Source: Udaeobacter sp963839665 (GTDB lineage Bacteria > Verrucomicrobiota > Verrucomicrobiia > Chthoniobacterales > UBA10450). Taken from it: a stretch of 64,000 bases of DNA. The stretch spans positions 124,001 to 188,000 of the forward strand of contig CAWIWB010000003.1 in the NCBI GenBank assembly GCA_963839665.1, in the 5' to 3' direction. The notes beneath the pieces were generated by a model. That model did not search any database, was not told the DNA's origin, and saw only the letters and a list, made by a program, of their open reading frames with translations. Below are positions 36,749 to 47,338 of the stretch, piece by piece. Numbering within the stretch: the stretch's first letter is position 1; the number at the start of each line of letters is the position of its first letter. A program made the position numbers and the translations under genes.

Positions 36749-37784
36749 ATGAAAACGCTGAAAGTTCGAAACATCATCGTCCCAATCGACTTCTCGAAAA
36801 TGTCGGTGCAAGCGATCCAAATCGCCAGGCAGTTGGCTCGGCGTTTTAGCGCTTCAATCCATCTCGCTCATGTTCGTCATCTCAATTACGCAACAGACTT
36901 TGTGGCACCAGTGCCGATCGTCCCATTTGACTTCATGACATACGAGCAGGTTGGAGAACAAACCGCGCTCAAAGAGCTCAAGAAGGTGGCAAGTGAATGC
37001 GGCGTCTCGTCCGCAACTTGCGATGTGCTAAGTGGCGCACCGCCCTTCGATGAAATCTGTCGGCTTGCGCAGACAATCCCTGCCGACCTCGTTGTGATGC
37101 CAACGCACGGGCGCACAGGGTTGAAACATGTTTTCCTCGGCAGCACAGCGGAGAGAATCGTGCAGCATTCATCGTGTCCGGTTCTCGTGACGCGCGGGAA
37201 AGCTGCGAAATCGCGGAACGGTTCACAGGGCGGAATGAAAACGATTCTTGTCCCAGTCGACTTTTCCAGTTGCTCACGGGAAGGCCTTCGCTACGCGATT
37301 GCGTTCGCGAATGAATTCGGGGCCAGGATCATTTTGCTGCACAGCCACGTATCTCGGCTACGTCTATTCGTGTGAGGGCACTGCTATCTACGACATTCCT
37401 GGCTTGCAAAAGGCTGCCAGGAAAGCTGCCGAGCGCAAAATGCGCGATCTCGTGCGTTCCCTGGACTTCGGAGCCGTCAAATTTGAAACGGCGTTTACGG
37501 ATGGATCGCCTGTCATTGATATCTGCGCCTTTGCAAAAAATCACGATGTCGATCTGATCATTACATCAACGCACGGGTTCACCGGTTTCACGCATGTTCT
37601 GATTGGGAGCATCGCCGAGCAGGTGGTACGACACGCGCCCTGCTCGGTTTTAGTGGTGCCGTCTCATCCTCACGTCAGAGCGGCGAACCTGGCAAAATCA
37701 GCCGGCGCCAAGGTGAGCAGGATGGCAAGGCAACGGCAATCGCCGAATGTGCCAAGAGGGAAGGCAGTCACGCGAAGAGATTAA
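36749..37784 (+). CDS. Tandem universal stress protein, two UspA domains (one frameshift)
   Basis: Domain 1 (residues 1-150): VRNIIVPIDFSKMSVQAIQI, VVMPTHGRTGLKHVFLGSTAERIV with the complete ATP-loop G-x2-G-x9-G-S. Domain 2 begins MKTILVPVDFSSCSREGLRY; at about 37345 the frame changes and continues YDIPGLQKAARKAAERKMRD and IITSTHGFTGFTHVLIGSIA. Tandem Usp proteins bind ATP and act in survival of energy or oxygen limitation. Followed 35 bp downstream by a second tandem usp. Confidence 0.87.
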
Positions 37785-37819
37785 AACGCACCTCAACGAA
37801 GAGTTTTCACCGATTGAAG

Positions 37820-38770
37820 ATGACACCGGATACTTCCACAGCAGTTCCCGCTAGCGCGTTAGAATTCAAAATTGAAAGAATCCTAGTCCCAATGGATTTC
37901 TCGCCCGCATCGATGGAAGCGCTCGATTACGCCGTTTCAATGGCCAAACAATTTCACGCTGCCATTCATCTTGTGCACGTGTATCCGCCTGATGAAGCGT
38001 CAGCGCCCGGCGCAGGACATCTCCTGTTTCGGTCCGCCGAGGCGATCGAACGGCTTAACGAGGAGTTGACTGGTATTCATAGCAAACACGCACCAACTTC
38101 TCGTCCGCAGAATTGCCACATCCGTGGCGGGCGCCCTTACCAGGAGATTGTGCAACTGGCTCGCCAGATTGATGCGGACCTAATCGTGCTTTCGACGCGC
38201 GGACATAGCGGACTGAAGCATCTTCTGCTCGGTAGCACAGCGGAACGAGTCGTGCGCAACGCACCGTGCCCTGTGCTCGTCGCGCGAAAGCGGAAAGAGA
38301 GATCGAAAGCAAGGCGCGAACCCTTCGCCGTCCGCAGCGTCCTGGTTCCGACAGATTTCTCACAATGTTCACTCGCCGGAACGGAGTACGCGGCGTTTCT
38401 GGCAAGGAAACTTGATGCCACACTGCGCCTCTTCCACGCGATGTATCCGTACACAAACTATGTGTTCGTTGATCGCGCAGGCATCCGTCTCTCCGGCCTG
38501 GCCGAAGCCGTCGAAGAAACAGCCCGGCAGGAAATGGACGCGTTGAAGCAGATGAAATTTTTGCGCGGTTTGCGGGTTGAGACCGAAATTGTCCCCGGGC
38601 CCGCGGTAGACGAAATTTGTGCCGCAGCCAGTCAGTCCGACATTGATCTCATCGTCACTTCCACTCACGGCCACACCGGCTTGAAGCACGCGCTCATCGG
38701 GAGCGTCGCCGAACACGTCGTCCGTTACGCGGAACGCCCGGTGCTGGTTGTCCCTAGCCGTCATGCCTAA
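37820..38770 (+). CDS. Tandem universal stress protein, two UspA domains
   Basis: About 316 residues with both domains intact: IERILVPMDFSPASMEALDY with STRGHSGLKHLLLGSTAERV, and VRSVLVPTDFSQCSLAGTEY with STHGHTGLKHALIGSVAEHV. Both carry the G-x2-G-x9-G-S ATP-binding loop. The ATG at 37820 is preferred over the TTG at 37814. Adjacent to the preceding tandem usp in the same direction, so probably co-transcribed. Confidence 0.9.
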   Translation: MTPDTSTAVPASALEFKIERILVPMDFSPASMEALDYAVSMAKQFHAAIHLVHVYPPDEASAPGAGHLLFRSAEAIERLNEELTGIHSKHAPTSRPQNCHIRGGRPYQEIVQLARQIDADLIVLSTRGHSGLKHLLLGSTAERVVRNAPCPVLVARKRKERSKARREPFAVRSVLVPTDFSQCSLAGTEYAAFLARKLDATLRLFHAMYPYTNYVFVDRAGIRLSGLAEAVEETARQEMDALKQMKFLRGLRVETEIVPGPAVDEICAAASQSDIDLIVTSTHGHTGLKHALIGSVAEHVVRYAERPVLVVPSRHA

Positions 38771-38877
38771 CACTGAAAAATCGTATGCGGAATTCTCTAG
38801 CCGATGTTACTAACGAAAAGGCAGAAGCGCTGCCGGGCGCGCTGAAGAAACATTTCCGAGTGGACTCTGAATTCATA

Positions 38878-39685
38878 ATGTCACCACTAAAGCTCTGTTT
38901 CTTGATTCAGGTTGTTCTTGCCATGCAAGCATTGGCCCAAACGCCCTCTGAGCAAAACAGCCCACTCCCCTCACAAGCCAAACAGGTGCACGGTCTCGCG
39001 GTACCAGTGCCCAAAAGAGATATTCCGTACTCTCGACCAATTCCGGGACGCGAACTGGCGCGGCATAAAGCGTCCAGAAGTAGCTCGCTGGAAATCACAT
39101 GGTGATCAGGCCCAGATCGCAACTCTGCTAGGTGTCGTAACAGCGGAAGGCTTTATCGCAATGGAAGCGGAAGATTCGGATGAGCTGAAAAATATCGGCA
39201 ACAGGGTGCTGGCGCTAGCTCGAGGACTTGGTATTGAGGAGCGCGCAGTGCGCCGTGCTCGCAGCATTATCGATCTCGCAGACAAGGAAGAATGGAATGA
39301 GGCGCGGAAAGAGTGGGATCGTGTGGTTTCGGATCTAGAAAGCGGAATGATTGAGCTCAAAAGTGCAGAGCTATCCCAGCTGATAAGTCTCGGTGGATGG
39401 TTGCGCGGTACTGAGGCTCTATCGGCGCTGGTAATTCAGAATTATTCTCCCGAGCGTGCCGAACTCATTCGCCAACCGGGTCTGGCTACTTATTTAGAGA
39501 AGCAACTTCTCGCAATGAGCAGTGACATCAGAGCCCGTCCCATAGTTGTAAAGCTGCTCGATGGGATACAAACAATTCGTCCACTCGTTGAAAGCGAAAA
39601 TGGACCTCTGTCAGAAGAAACAGTCCGAAAAGTCCACGGCGTCTGCGCAGAGCTTGTGCCGCTGTCGTCTCGACCGCTTGAATGA
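38878..39685 (+). CDS. Secreted hypothetical protein (one frameshift)
   Basis: The ATG at 38878 begins a signal peptide (KLCFLIQVVLAMQALA). The frame changes at about 39015. The rest is helical: EGFIAMEAEDSDELKNIGNR, RSIIDLADKEEWNEARKEWD and LISLGGWLRGTEALSALVIQ. I recall similar unnamed proteins in Verrucomicrobiota but cannot assign a function. It stands at the end of the first usp block. Confidence 0.55.
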
Positions 39686-39794
39686 AATGGCTGCCCTGAA
39701 GTCGCATAGAACGCCACTGAAGCTACCGCAAGCGGTCTGAACAACCGCTAAAGTGCTCTTTTGGTTGTTAGTCGCGAGTTATTTGTCCCTTCAC

Positions 39795-41501
39795 TCAGCG
39801 CTCATCATAATAGGATGGATACTCGGGCGTCCACTGAGCCGCTGTTACTTGCCGACGAAGTTCATCCTCACCTAACTTGGCAGCCACACCATCCTTCTGT
39901 GCCTGGGTTGCAACCGCCAGCGCGATTTCTGCGGCCACTCTTCGCAAGTCGGTTAATGGAGGTAGCAAGGCCGCACAGGGATCTTTTAGTGCAGGCGAAT
40001 TTGCCGCGAGGGCTCGAGCTGCTGCAAGCATCATCGGATCCGTGACTCGGCGTGCGCCCGAGGCAACGACACCGAGTCCTATGGCGGGAAAGATGTAAAC
40101 ATTGTTGCATTGCGCGATCGGAATGTTGCGCCCGCCATAATCGACAGGCGCAAAAGGAGAACCTGTCGCTACCAGCGCTCGACCATCGGTCCACCGAATC
40201 AAATCTTCGGCGGTTGCTTCCGAGTTTGCAGTGGGATTCGAGAGCGGGAAGATGACAGGCCTCTCGACCTTGCGAGCCATTTCACGAATAATCGCTTCCG
40301 AAAAAATGCCGGCAACAGTTGAGAGTCCGATGAGAATTGTGGCATCGATCTTTCCAATGACGTCAGCAAGACTGATGCGTCCATTGGAGGTTCGAGGCCA
40401 GCCAGAAATGCGACTCTCCGGCTGAGCATAAACGTTCTGCTCCGGACTAAGGTCTTTTCGGCCTGAATGCAGCAGACCTTTGCTGTTAAGAAGCCAGAAG
40501 CGGCTGCGCGCCTCCTGTTCGGTTACTCCTTCCTCTTTCATTGCCGCACGCAATCCATCGGCAACACCGATGGCGGCTGAACCTGCACCGAACATGACGA
40601 TCTGTTGTTCCCCAAAAGTCTTTCCAGTCACTTTGATCGCGCTCAAAATCGCGCCGAGTGCAACAGCGGCTGTTCCCTGAATGTCGTCGTTAAAAGTCAG
40701 CAATTTGTCGCGATAACACTGGAGAATAGGCCGGGCATGCGAATTCGCGAAATCTTCCCACTGCAGGCATGTTTTCGGAAACTCCTGTTTTACCGCCTGC
40801 ACGAACTGATCGATGAAGGCGAAATAGTCCTGGCCAATGATTCGTTCGTGACGCCACCCCAGGTACTCAGGATCGTCGAGCCGTTCCTGATTGTTAGTTC
40901 CTACGTCCAGCACGATCGGTAGGGTTCGTTCTGGACGAATCCCACCTATGAGCGTGTAAAGGGAAAGCTTACCGATCGGGATGCCCAGGCCGCCTGCTCC
41001 CTGATCACCTATTCCCAGGATGCGCTCACCGTCGGTTACCACAATGATATCGACGTTCGGATTCGGGCGATTCCGCAAAAGCGTAATAATGGAGTCGCGG
41101 CGCGGATAAGAAACAAAGAGGCCGCGCGGCCGGCGATAGATGTGACTGAATTGCTGACAGGCCAACGCTACCGTTGGGGTGTAAACAATTGGCGTCATCT
41201 CCTCGACGTGGTCGAGAAGAAGCCTGTAAAAGAGCACTTCGTTCGTGTCCTGCAGAGCCCGCAGGTAGATGTGCCGCTCGAGGTCGTCTTCCTTTCTCTG
41301 GTAAGCCTCGTAAGCCCGCACCAGTTGCTTTTGCAGTGTTTCTACGTGCGGCGGCAGAAGGCCGAGCAGCCCAAATACGGTGCGCTCTTCCTCGGTGAAG
41401 GCGGTCCCTTTATTCAGCAATGGTGTATCGAGCAGATCCATCCCGCGAGGAATCCTGGACGGGATGGTTTCCGCGACTCGTTGTGCGATCGACTCTGCCA
41501 T
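39795..41501 (-). CDS. NAD-dependent malic enzyme
   Basis: Oxidative decarboxylation of malate to pyruvate. 568 residues, the length of the large (SfcA/MaeA) form. YTPTVALACQQFSHIYRRPR, the tyrosine and lysine region GGLGIPIGKLSLYT, the metal site QWEDFANSHARPIL, FNDDIQGTAAVALG and the dinucleotide loop VMFGAGSAAIGVADG are present. No frameshift. It can supply pyruvate and NADH when malate accumulates and fits the energy-stress theme of the region, though it may simply be a housekeeping gene. Confidence 0.93.
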   Translation of the reverse strand: MAESIAQRVAETIPSRIPRGMDLLDTPLLNKGTAFTEEERTVFGLLGLLPPHVETLQKQLVRAYEAYQRKEDDLERHIYLRALQDTNEVLFYRLLLDHVEEMTPIVYTPTVALACQQFSHIYRRPRGLFVSYPRRDSIITLLRNRPNPNVDIIVVTDGERILGIGDQGAGGLGIPIGKLSLYTLIGGIRPERTLPIVLDVGTNNQERLDDPEYLGWRHERIIGQDYFAFIDQFVQAVKQEFPKTCLQWEDFANSHARPILQCYRDKLLTFNDDIQGTAAVALGAILSAIKVTGKTFGEQQIVMFGAGSAAIGVADGLRAAMKEEGVTEQEARSRFWLLNSKGLLHSGRKDLSPEQNVYAQPESRISGWPRTSNGRISLADVIGKIDATILIGLSTVAGIFSEAIIREMARKVERPVIFPLSNPTANSEATAEDLIRWTDGRALVATGSPFAPVDYGGRNIPIAQCNNVYIFPAIGLGVVASGARRVTDPMMLAAARALAANSPALKDPCAALLPPLTDLRRVAAEIALAVATQAQKDGVAAKLGEDELRRQVTAAQWTPEYPSYYDER

Positions 41502-41711
41502 ATTTACTGTCCTTCTGACTGACGACTCTCCGACTCGTTAGCGGAAAAGTCGAGGTCATGCGAATAGAGTCGGTACTGGTCGAACTCGCCCGCTTGCTCG
41601 TAACGTGTTTCGATCACGTTGGACGAAAGTTGTACATCGAGAGAGGCAGCGCTTCTCCTATCAGCTGTGGTTAGCTGCATGTTAGGCATCCGTCATAAAG
41701 AGCGACCATCT

Positions 41712-41954
41712 TCAGCCGACGATCCATAGAACAACCAATGGCACCACATTGAACAGGAGAATTCCGATCTTATAAATCGACATCCCAAGGTAGTGAAGAG
41801 CATCGAACTGCTCATCAGATAGCCGAAACCATCGGCCGTGGAAGCGGCGCATCCAGTCATGTGCGATCGCAAAGACCAGAAACCACACCAACAGAATTCC
41901 GTAGTTGATGACTGTGCACCACAGAAGAAAGCTGCGCGTGAATTCAATGTTCAT
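41712..41954 (-). CDS. Small membrane protein, DUF6868-like
   Basis: 80 residues with two membrane helices (FLLWCTVINYGILLVWFLVF and IGILLFNVVPLVVLWIVG) around a conserved middle, RFHGRWFRLSDEQFDALHYL. This is the pattern of the short DUF6868 family, function unknown. An AAGGAGG lies about 10 bases before ATG 41954, which is therefore chosen over the in-frame GTG at 41963. Confidence 0.75.
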   Translation of the reverse strand: MNIEFTRSFLLWCTVINYGILLVWFLVFAIAHDWMRRFHGRWFRLSDEQFDALHYLGMSIYKIGILLFNVVPLVVLWIVG

Positions 41955-42177
41955 CTTTTTCACTCCTCCTTCGGCATCTTACCAGAAGAGATAAGCCACG
42001 ATAGGGAGCCGCGGCAACCTCACCGTGAGCGTTAGGCGGGAATTGCTGGATTCCGCTCAAGCAAATTTTGCAAAGCAAATCGCAATGGCGGCTTAGCGCG
42101 TACTGCATCTGCGAGTCCGTTAAGGCATGGAAAAGAAGGGGAATGCAAACCTAAACCAAAGAAAGAGAGAGACAGAA

Positions 42178-43347
42178 ATGAAAACATTACCAGTAATTCT
42201 AATCGGCCTGATGGCGTGCCTCGCTATCGGGGTATCAACGGCACGAGGGCAGGCAATAGTGTATAGCCTTGAGGACCTCGGAGTCGTCAAAGAAATGGAA
42301 GCCAGCCAACCTGCTGCGCTTAACAGTGTTGGGAGCGTAGTGGGCACAGCTTATGGTGGGGAGTATGCGACGTGTGCCTTCCACTATGATTACCTCCAGA
42401 AGTTCATCCATGAGGAGGGCGCAGCGGACAGTCGCGCATTCGGTATCAATTCGACGAGCATGATAGTGGGAGACGCCTTCCCTGTCGGTCCGATGGAACC
42501 CCGAAGCCACGCTACGCTTTGGAAAGATGGAATCCCGATGGATCTCGGGGTTTTGCCGGGCCAGGTGTACAGCCGAGCAAATGGCATTAATGCCATGGGG
42601 CAAGTCGTTGGATATTCGGGTCTCCAGCGCGATAGCACTGAGAGCAGGGCCTTTGTGTGGAGCGGTCAAACCGGCATGATCGATATCGGCACGTTGGGCG
42701 GCGCATACGCGCAGGCATATGCGATCAATGACGCTGGCTACATCACCGGTGCCTCTCAAACGCAGGGCATGGGTCCGATACTAACGACCCACGCGTTCAT
42801 CTATCAGGTGCCAACTCCGCCGTTTCGCCGCTATCACCAAATGGTCGACCTGGGTGCGCTCGGCTGGCCTTATCCAGTTATGGCATGGCCATCAACAAGC
42901 TACAACCATGTCGTCGGCTATTCGACCGTCACCAACGATGCGACCAACGACGAACGCGTTCACGCGTTCTTCCACGACGGCACCAAGATGATCGATCTTG
43001 GATCGCTCGGCGGACCTGGAAATCGCTGGGGTAGCGATTTCAGCGTAGCTCTGGGTGTCAACAACTACGACCAAGTTGTCGGGTACACCTACCTGCCGGC
43101 GGTCGGCGAAATGCCCATTCAGCAAGTGGCGTTTCTCTGGAGCCGAAATTCGGACGGCAGCGGACAAATGGTTAACCTGAATACGCTGCTATACAGGAAG
43201 GACAAAGACTACCTGCTCTTCTCGGCGACAGGAATTAATGACAGAGGGCAGATCGCGGCCACCGCGTACTATATGCCTACCGGCGCAGTACGCGCTGTGT
43301 TGCTGACGCCTACGGGGCCTCCGCGTCCCCCGGTGCCAGGTAGATAA
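42178..43347 (+). CDS. HAF-repeat secreted protein
   Basis: 389 residues. Signal peptide (LPVILIGLMACLAIGVSTARG), then eight or so repeats of about 45 residues with the HAF pattern: AFGINSTSMIVGDAF, ANGINAMGQVVGYSG, AYAINDAGYITGAS, ALGVNNYDQVVGYT, each followed by an aromatic HAF-like FLW/HAFFH strand and 'DLGTLGG'. The ATG at 42178 is favoured over 42127 because the signal begins there and GAGAGAGAC precedes it. Such proteins are common exported proteins of unknown function; a surface role is likely. Confidence 0.82.
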   Translation: MKTLPVILIGLMACLAIGVSTARGQAIVYSLEDLGVVKEMEASQPAALNSVGSVVGTAYGGEYATCAFHYDYLQKFIHEEGAADSRAFGINSTSMIVGDAFPVGPMEPRSHATLWKDGIPMDLGVLPGQVYSRANGINAMGQVVGYSGLQRDSTESRAFVWSGQTGMIDIGTLGGAYAQAYAINDAGYITGASQTQGMGPILTTHAFIYQVPTPPFRRYHQMVDLGALGWPYPVMAWPSTSYNHVVGYSTVTNDATNDERVHAFFHDGTKMIDLGSLGGPGNRWGSDFSVALGVNNYDQVVGYTYLPAVGEMPIQQVAFLWSRNSDGSGQMVNLNTLLYRKDKDYLLFSATGINDRGQIAATAYYMPTGAVRAVLLTPTGPPRPPVPGR

Positions 43348-43388
43348 CAATGATAGTCTTCGTGACCACTAGTATGGAAACAGTGAAC

Positions 43389-43424
43389 AGCGTCTCTCCG
43401 ACCCAGCAAGTCGTGAGAGACGCT
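43389..43424 (+). terminator. Hairpin between the HAF gene and the 115-residue gene
   Basis: A perfect 10-bp inverted repeat AGCGTCTCTC (43389-43398) and GAGAGACGCT (43415-43424). It ends 20 bases before the next start, just in front of the strong ribosome site AAAGGAGG. No U tract. It may end transcription of the HAF gene, or act as a leader hairpin for the next gene. Confidence 0.45.
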
Positions 43425-43444
43425 GCAACGAAAGGAGGTTTTCC

Positions 43445-43792
43445 ATGTCACTACAGATGATTGCTGCACGGTTCACAGATAAACCCGTCAAACTCGACGG
43501 TGCTCAGGAGCGCAGGGTTTTAACGACGCTCAAAATGATTTATGAGGGCGGTTCGCTCGACGGTAAGACAGCCAATTTCCCCACCCGCGACGTCTCGCGG
43601 GTCGTGGTTGGCCGGCACCGGGGTAATTGGCATTTCTTTGAGACTTACAAGCGCACGATCTGGATCAATCTTCGCAACCGACGAACGATCTTTCGCTGCG
43701 CCGGGCTCACTGTTAAATCCAACAACACCAGTTGGTGGAAAAGGCTGCTCGCGGTGCTTTGCATCCGCAAACCGAAGGCCATCGTAATATGA
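43445..43792 (+). CDS. Hypothetical protein, 115 residues
   Basis: A strong AAAGGAGG sits 7 bases before the ATG. The protein is basic with no signal peptide: QERRVLTTLKMIYEGGSLDG, SRVVVGRHRGNWHFFETYKR and TIWINLRNRRTIFRCAGLTV. I do not recognise the family. The strong ribosome site and clean frame argue it is a real gene. Possibly linked to the MgtA-type ATPase 130 bp downstream. Confidence 0.55.
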   Translation: MSLQMIAARFTDKPVKLDGAQERRVLTTLKMIYEGGSLDGKTANFPTRDVSRVVVGRHRGNWHFFETYKRTIWINLRNRRTIFRCAGLTVKSNNTSWWKRLLAVLCIRKPKAIVI

Positions 43793-43914
43793 AATTTTCT
43801 GCTGAACGGAAGGCGCATCGCCGCAGTTTTACAGATGCTGTTGAACATCCGCGTCAAAGGATCCAATCACAATGGCTCCGGGACTGGGCAACAGTGAAGC
43901 GTCATCCAGCATAG
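43790..43914 (+). CDS. Possible 41-residue peptide
   Basis: ATG 43790 overlaps the preceding stop (ATGA) and codes MKFSAERKAHRRSFTDAVEH followed by a basic tail. The overlap suggests coupling, but there is no similarity or motif. It may be a chance frame. Confidence 0.25.
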
Positions 43915-43921
43915 CTATTTG

Positions 43922-46506
43922 ATGAAAATCGTATCGAGTTCGTTCTCCGTCTGCGGAATGTGCGCACTGTTTTCAGCGTGGAAGTGCGCAATCGGAACGG
44001 ATAACACTCACGCTGTGACCACTGGTCTAACAAGCGCAGAGGCCCGAAGGCGGTTCACCGAGCTTGGGGAAAATCGGATAAGCAGTGAGGCGACACGCCG
44101 ACGGGCTCATGCTTTTCATCGGTCAATTCAAGAGCCCGATCATCCTGATTTTAATCGGAGCGGCGATCCTCTCGCTTTTTTTGCAGGAGCGCACTGATGC
44201 GACGTTGATTCTCGCGATCGTGCTGGCGAGTGCGGTGCTCGGATTTTGGCAGGAATACAGAGCTACAAACGCGGTGGCGAAATTACGTGCGCTGGTAGAG
44301 ACGAAAGCGCGCGTGCTGCGCGATGGCGAGGAAGCGAGCATTCCGTTAGCGGAGGTCGTGCCCGGAGATTTGGTGCTGCTATCCGCAGGCGCAATCATTC
44401 CGGGTGACGGGCGGCTTCTTGAAACCCGCGAGTTATTCGTGAACGAAGCCGCTCTCACTGGCGAAACATTTCCGGCCGAGAAAGACGCGCAGTCTGCCGA
44501 TTCAACGGACACGCCAAAGAATGAAGTATTTCTTGGAACGCATGTCGTCAGCGGTTCGGGCAAAGCAGAGATCATTTCCACCGGCCGGAAAACACGGTTC
44601 GGAAAAATTGCGGAAAGTTTGCGACTGCGCCGCCCCGAAACGGAATTCGAGCGTGGCGTGCGCCGCTTCGGTTTTTTGCTCGCCGAAGTGACGCTGTTGC
44701 TCGTGCTAGCAATCTTCGGGTTCAACGTTTTCCTGCACAAACCGGTGTTGGATTCGTTTTTGTTCGCGCTCGCGCTGGCCGTTGGGCTGACGCCGCAACT
44801 GCTTCCGGCGATCATCACCATCAATCTTTCGCATGGCGCGCGCCGCATGGCGCAGGAAAAGGTGATCGTGAAACGCCTGGCCGCGATCGAAAACTTCGGC
44901 AGCATGAATGTGCTCTGCTCGGATAAGACCGGTACGATCACCGAAGGCAAGATCGGCATCCGCGCCGCCGTGGACGCGCGGGGAAATCACAGCGAAAAAA
45001 CGTTGCTTTACGCGTACCTTAACGCCGCTAACGAAACCGGTTTCATCAATCCGATCGACGAAGCGCTTCGAGCCAACCGGCCTGCTGATTGCGACGGCTG
45101 GAAAAAATTGGACGAACTTCCCTACGACTTCGCTCGAAAACGGTTAAGCATTCTTTGCGAGAATAAAGACGCGCGTGTTCTGGTTACAAAGGGCGCTTTG
45201 CGGCAGGTTTTGGCGATTTGTTCGGAAGTCGAATGCGACCGACGGAACACGTGACAGCATCGACACTGCTCGCGACCAGATCGACGAGCAATGGCGCAGG
45301 TTTAGTTCCGAGGGCTGCCGGGTCATTGCAGTGGCTTACCGCAGGTGCGGAGGCGATTGTTTACGAATCGATCGCGAGACTGAAACCGAAATGGTTTTCC
45401 TCGGACTCGTCGTCCTTTCTGATCCGCCGAAAGTTGGAGTCGAATCGACTTTGCGCGAACTAGGCGATCTCGGCATTCGGTTGAAGATCGTTACTGGCGA
45501 CAATGTCTTGATCGCGGCGTATCTGGCGAAGCAAGTCGGCCTCAATGCGGACCAAGTTCTCTCCGGGCGCGACATTCAAACGATGAGCAACGCAGCGCTC
45601 ATGCGGCAGGCGAGCGATGTCGATGTTTTCGCTGAGATCGAGCCGGGCCAGAAGGAGCGACTGGTTCTCGCTCTGAAAAAGGCGGGGCATGTTGTCGGCT
45701 ATATCGGCGACGGGATCAATGACGTGTCGGCCTTGCACGCGTCGGACGTGAGCTTGTCCGTCGAGGGCGCTGTCGACGTCGCGCGTGAGGCCGCAGATTT
45801 CGTCTTGCTCGAGCACGACCTCGAAGTGCTGGTCGATGGCGTACGCGAAGGGCGGCGCACTTTTGCGAATACGCTGAAATATGTGTTCATCGCCACCAGC
45901 GCGAATTTTGGAAACATGTTCAGTATGGCGGGGGCTTCGCTGCTCCTGCCGTTTTTGCCGCTGTTGCCGAAGCAAATCTTGCTCATCAATTTGCTGACCG
46001 ATTTTCCAGAGATGACGATCGCCAGCGATGACGTCGATCCCGAGCTCGTCGAGCGCCCGCGACGCTGGGACATTCGTTTCATCCGTCGGTTCATGATCGT
46101 GTTTGGCCTGGTCAGTTGCGTTTTCGATTACCTGACGTTTGGCGTTTTGATCTGGCTGAATGCCAGCGTCGAACAATTCCGGGCCGGCTGGTTCATCGAA
46201 TCGATCGCCTCGGCTGCTTTAATTGTTTTGGTCGTTCGCACGCGACGTCCATTTTTCAAAAGCCGCCCGAGCAAATTGCTCGTGATCGCTACTCTGGCCG
46301 TGGTGATCGTTGCCGCGCTCATACCATATCTTCCGTTCGCAACTGTGCTTGGTTTTCAAGCGATGCCGGGGCACTTCTATCCAATTATCGCCGTGATCAT
46401 TTTAGGGTATGTCGCAGCGGCGGAAGCGACCAAGGCGCTGTTCTATCGAAAAATCGGCGAACTTGTGATCATCACGGTGCACCGGCCGCAATTTTTGCGC
46501 AGTTAA
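43922..46506 (+). CDS. P3B-type (MgtA-like) magnesium-transporting P-type ATPase (two frameshifts)
   Basis: The joined reading has the complete P-type plan: N-domain start TGLTSAEARRRFTELGENRI, membrane pair after FIGQFKSPIILILIGAAILS, actuator motif ALTGETFPAEKDA (TGE), phosphorylation site VLCSDKTGTITEGK, hinge VGYIGDGINDVSAL, and C-terminal helices with ILLINLLTDFPEMTIASDDVD typical of MgtA. Frames change at about 44095 and 45225. It probably imports Mg2+. No mgtL/mgtC-type leader is visible upstream. Confidence 0.87.
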
Positions 46507-46571
46507 AGCCAAGCGACGGTTATCGCCGCGGACTACGCCAACTCTATGTTAAATCGAGAAAAGGAGGCGTT

Positions 46572-46754
46572 ATGAAAAAAGTGCTGCTCACAATTGTAGA
46601 ACCAACGACTGCGACTTTACTGATTGCTTTCGGAATTGGTCTTGGCATAGCGGTTCATCCAGTGTTCTTTCTCGCGGCTTTGCTGATTGCAATCGCTGCG
46701 CTCATTCAAAGCCTGGTTAACGCAGCCGGTCACCTGACGCATCGACATCCGTGA
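46572..46754 (+). CDS. Small two-helix membrane protein
   Basis: 60 residues. AAAAGGAGG lies before ATG 46572. Two hydrophobic stretches (TATLLIAFGIGLGIAVHPVF and LAALLIAIAALIQSLVNAAG) end in HLTHRHP. Its TGA overlaps the GTG of the next usp gene. I do not know the function; it could modulate the neighbouring ATPase. Confidence 0.6.
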   Translation: MKKVLLTIVEPTTATLLIAFGIGLGIAVHPVFFLAALLIAIAALIQSLVNAAGHLTHRHP

Positions 46755-47323
46755 AGCTCCTGGATAAAACCTCATCAACTTCGCGCACCCGTGCAGGCCA
46801 ACGACTCATTCGCACGATTCTGGTTCCGGTAGACTTCTCGGATTGTTCCCTCGCGGGTGTAAAATTCGCGGTCCGGTTCGCACAAGAGATTGGCGCGCGC
46901 ATTATCGTGCTTCACGTGACTGATCTCGGCCCGGTGATGATGACGACAGCCTGCGGGAATTACGATTCGCCCAGTTACACTGAAGCAGCGCACCGGAGAT
47001 GTGGTAAACAGATGCGAGCTTTCCTGAAGCGCGTCGATTTCGATGGTGTTCCGGTCCGTACATCTGCCGTTGTTGGGTACTGCCCGACCGCGATCCATGA
47101 AGCCGTTGCAAAGGAGCGGGCCGACTTGATCATCATCTCGACGCATGGTCGGACTGGATTTCGCCGTGCGTTGGTTGGCAGTGTCGCTGAAGGCACGGTG
47201 CGATCTGCCGGATGCCCGGTGCTTGTTGTGCCGTCGTTACCCCACGTACGCAAAGAGCCGGTAACCAAAGCCGCGCGCCGGCTACGCAAACAACCTTTGA
47301 AATCTTCACCGAAACCGAAATAA
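46751..47323 (+). CDS. Universal stress protein
   Basis: 190 residues from a GTG coupled to the upstream stop. One UspA domain: RTILVPVDFSDCSLAGVKFA, GYCPTAIHEAVAKERADLII, STHGRTGFRRALVGSVAEGT with the intact ATP loop, followed by a basic tail (AARRLRKQPLKSSPKPK). Precedes the receiver-domain gene by 15 bp. Confidence 0.87.
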   Translation: MKLLDKTSSTSRTRAGQRLIRTILVPVDFSDCSLAGVKFAVRFAQEIGARIIVLHVTDLGPVMMTTACGNYDSPSYTEAAHRRCGKQMRAFLKRVDFDGVPVRTSAVVGYCPTAIHEAVAKERADLIIISTHGRTGFRRALVGSVAEGTVRSAGCPVLVVPSLPHVRKEPVTKAARRLRKQPLKSSPKPK

Positions 47324-47338
47324 GGAGGCGAGCAAAAA

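Noticed and set aside
41504..41689. 61-residue minus-strand frame after the malic enzyme
   Set aside because: No ribosome site, signal or recognisable similarity; it sits in a simple intergenic gap.
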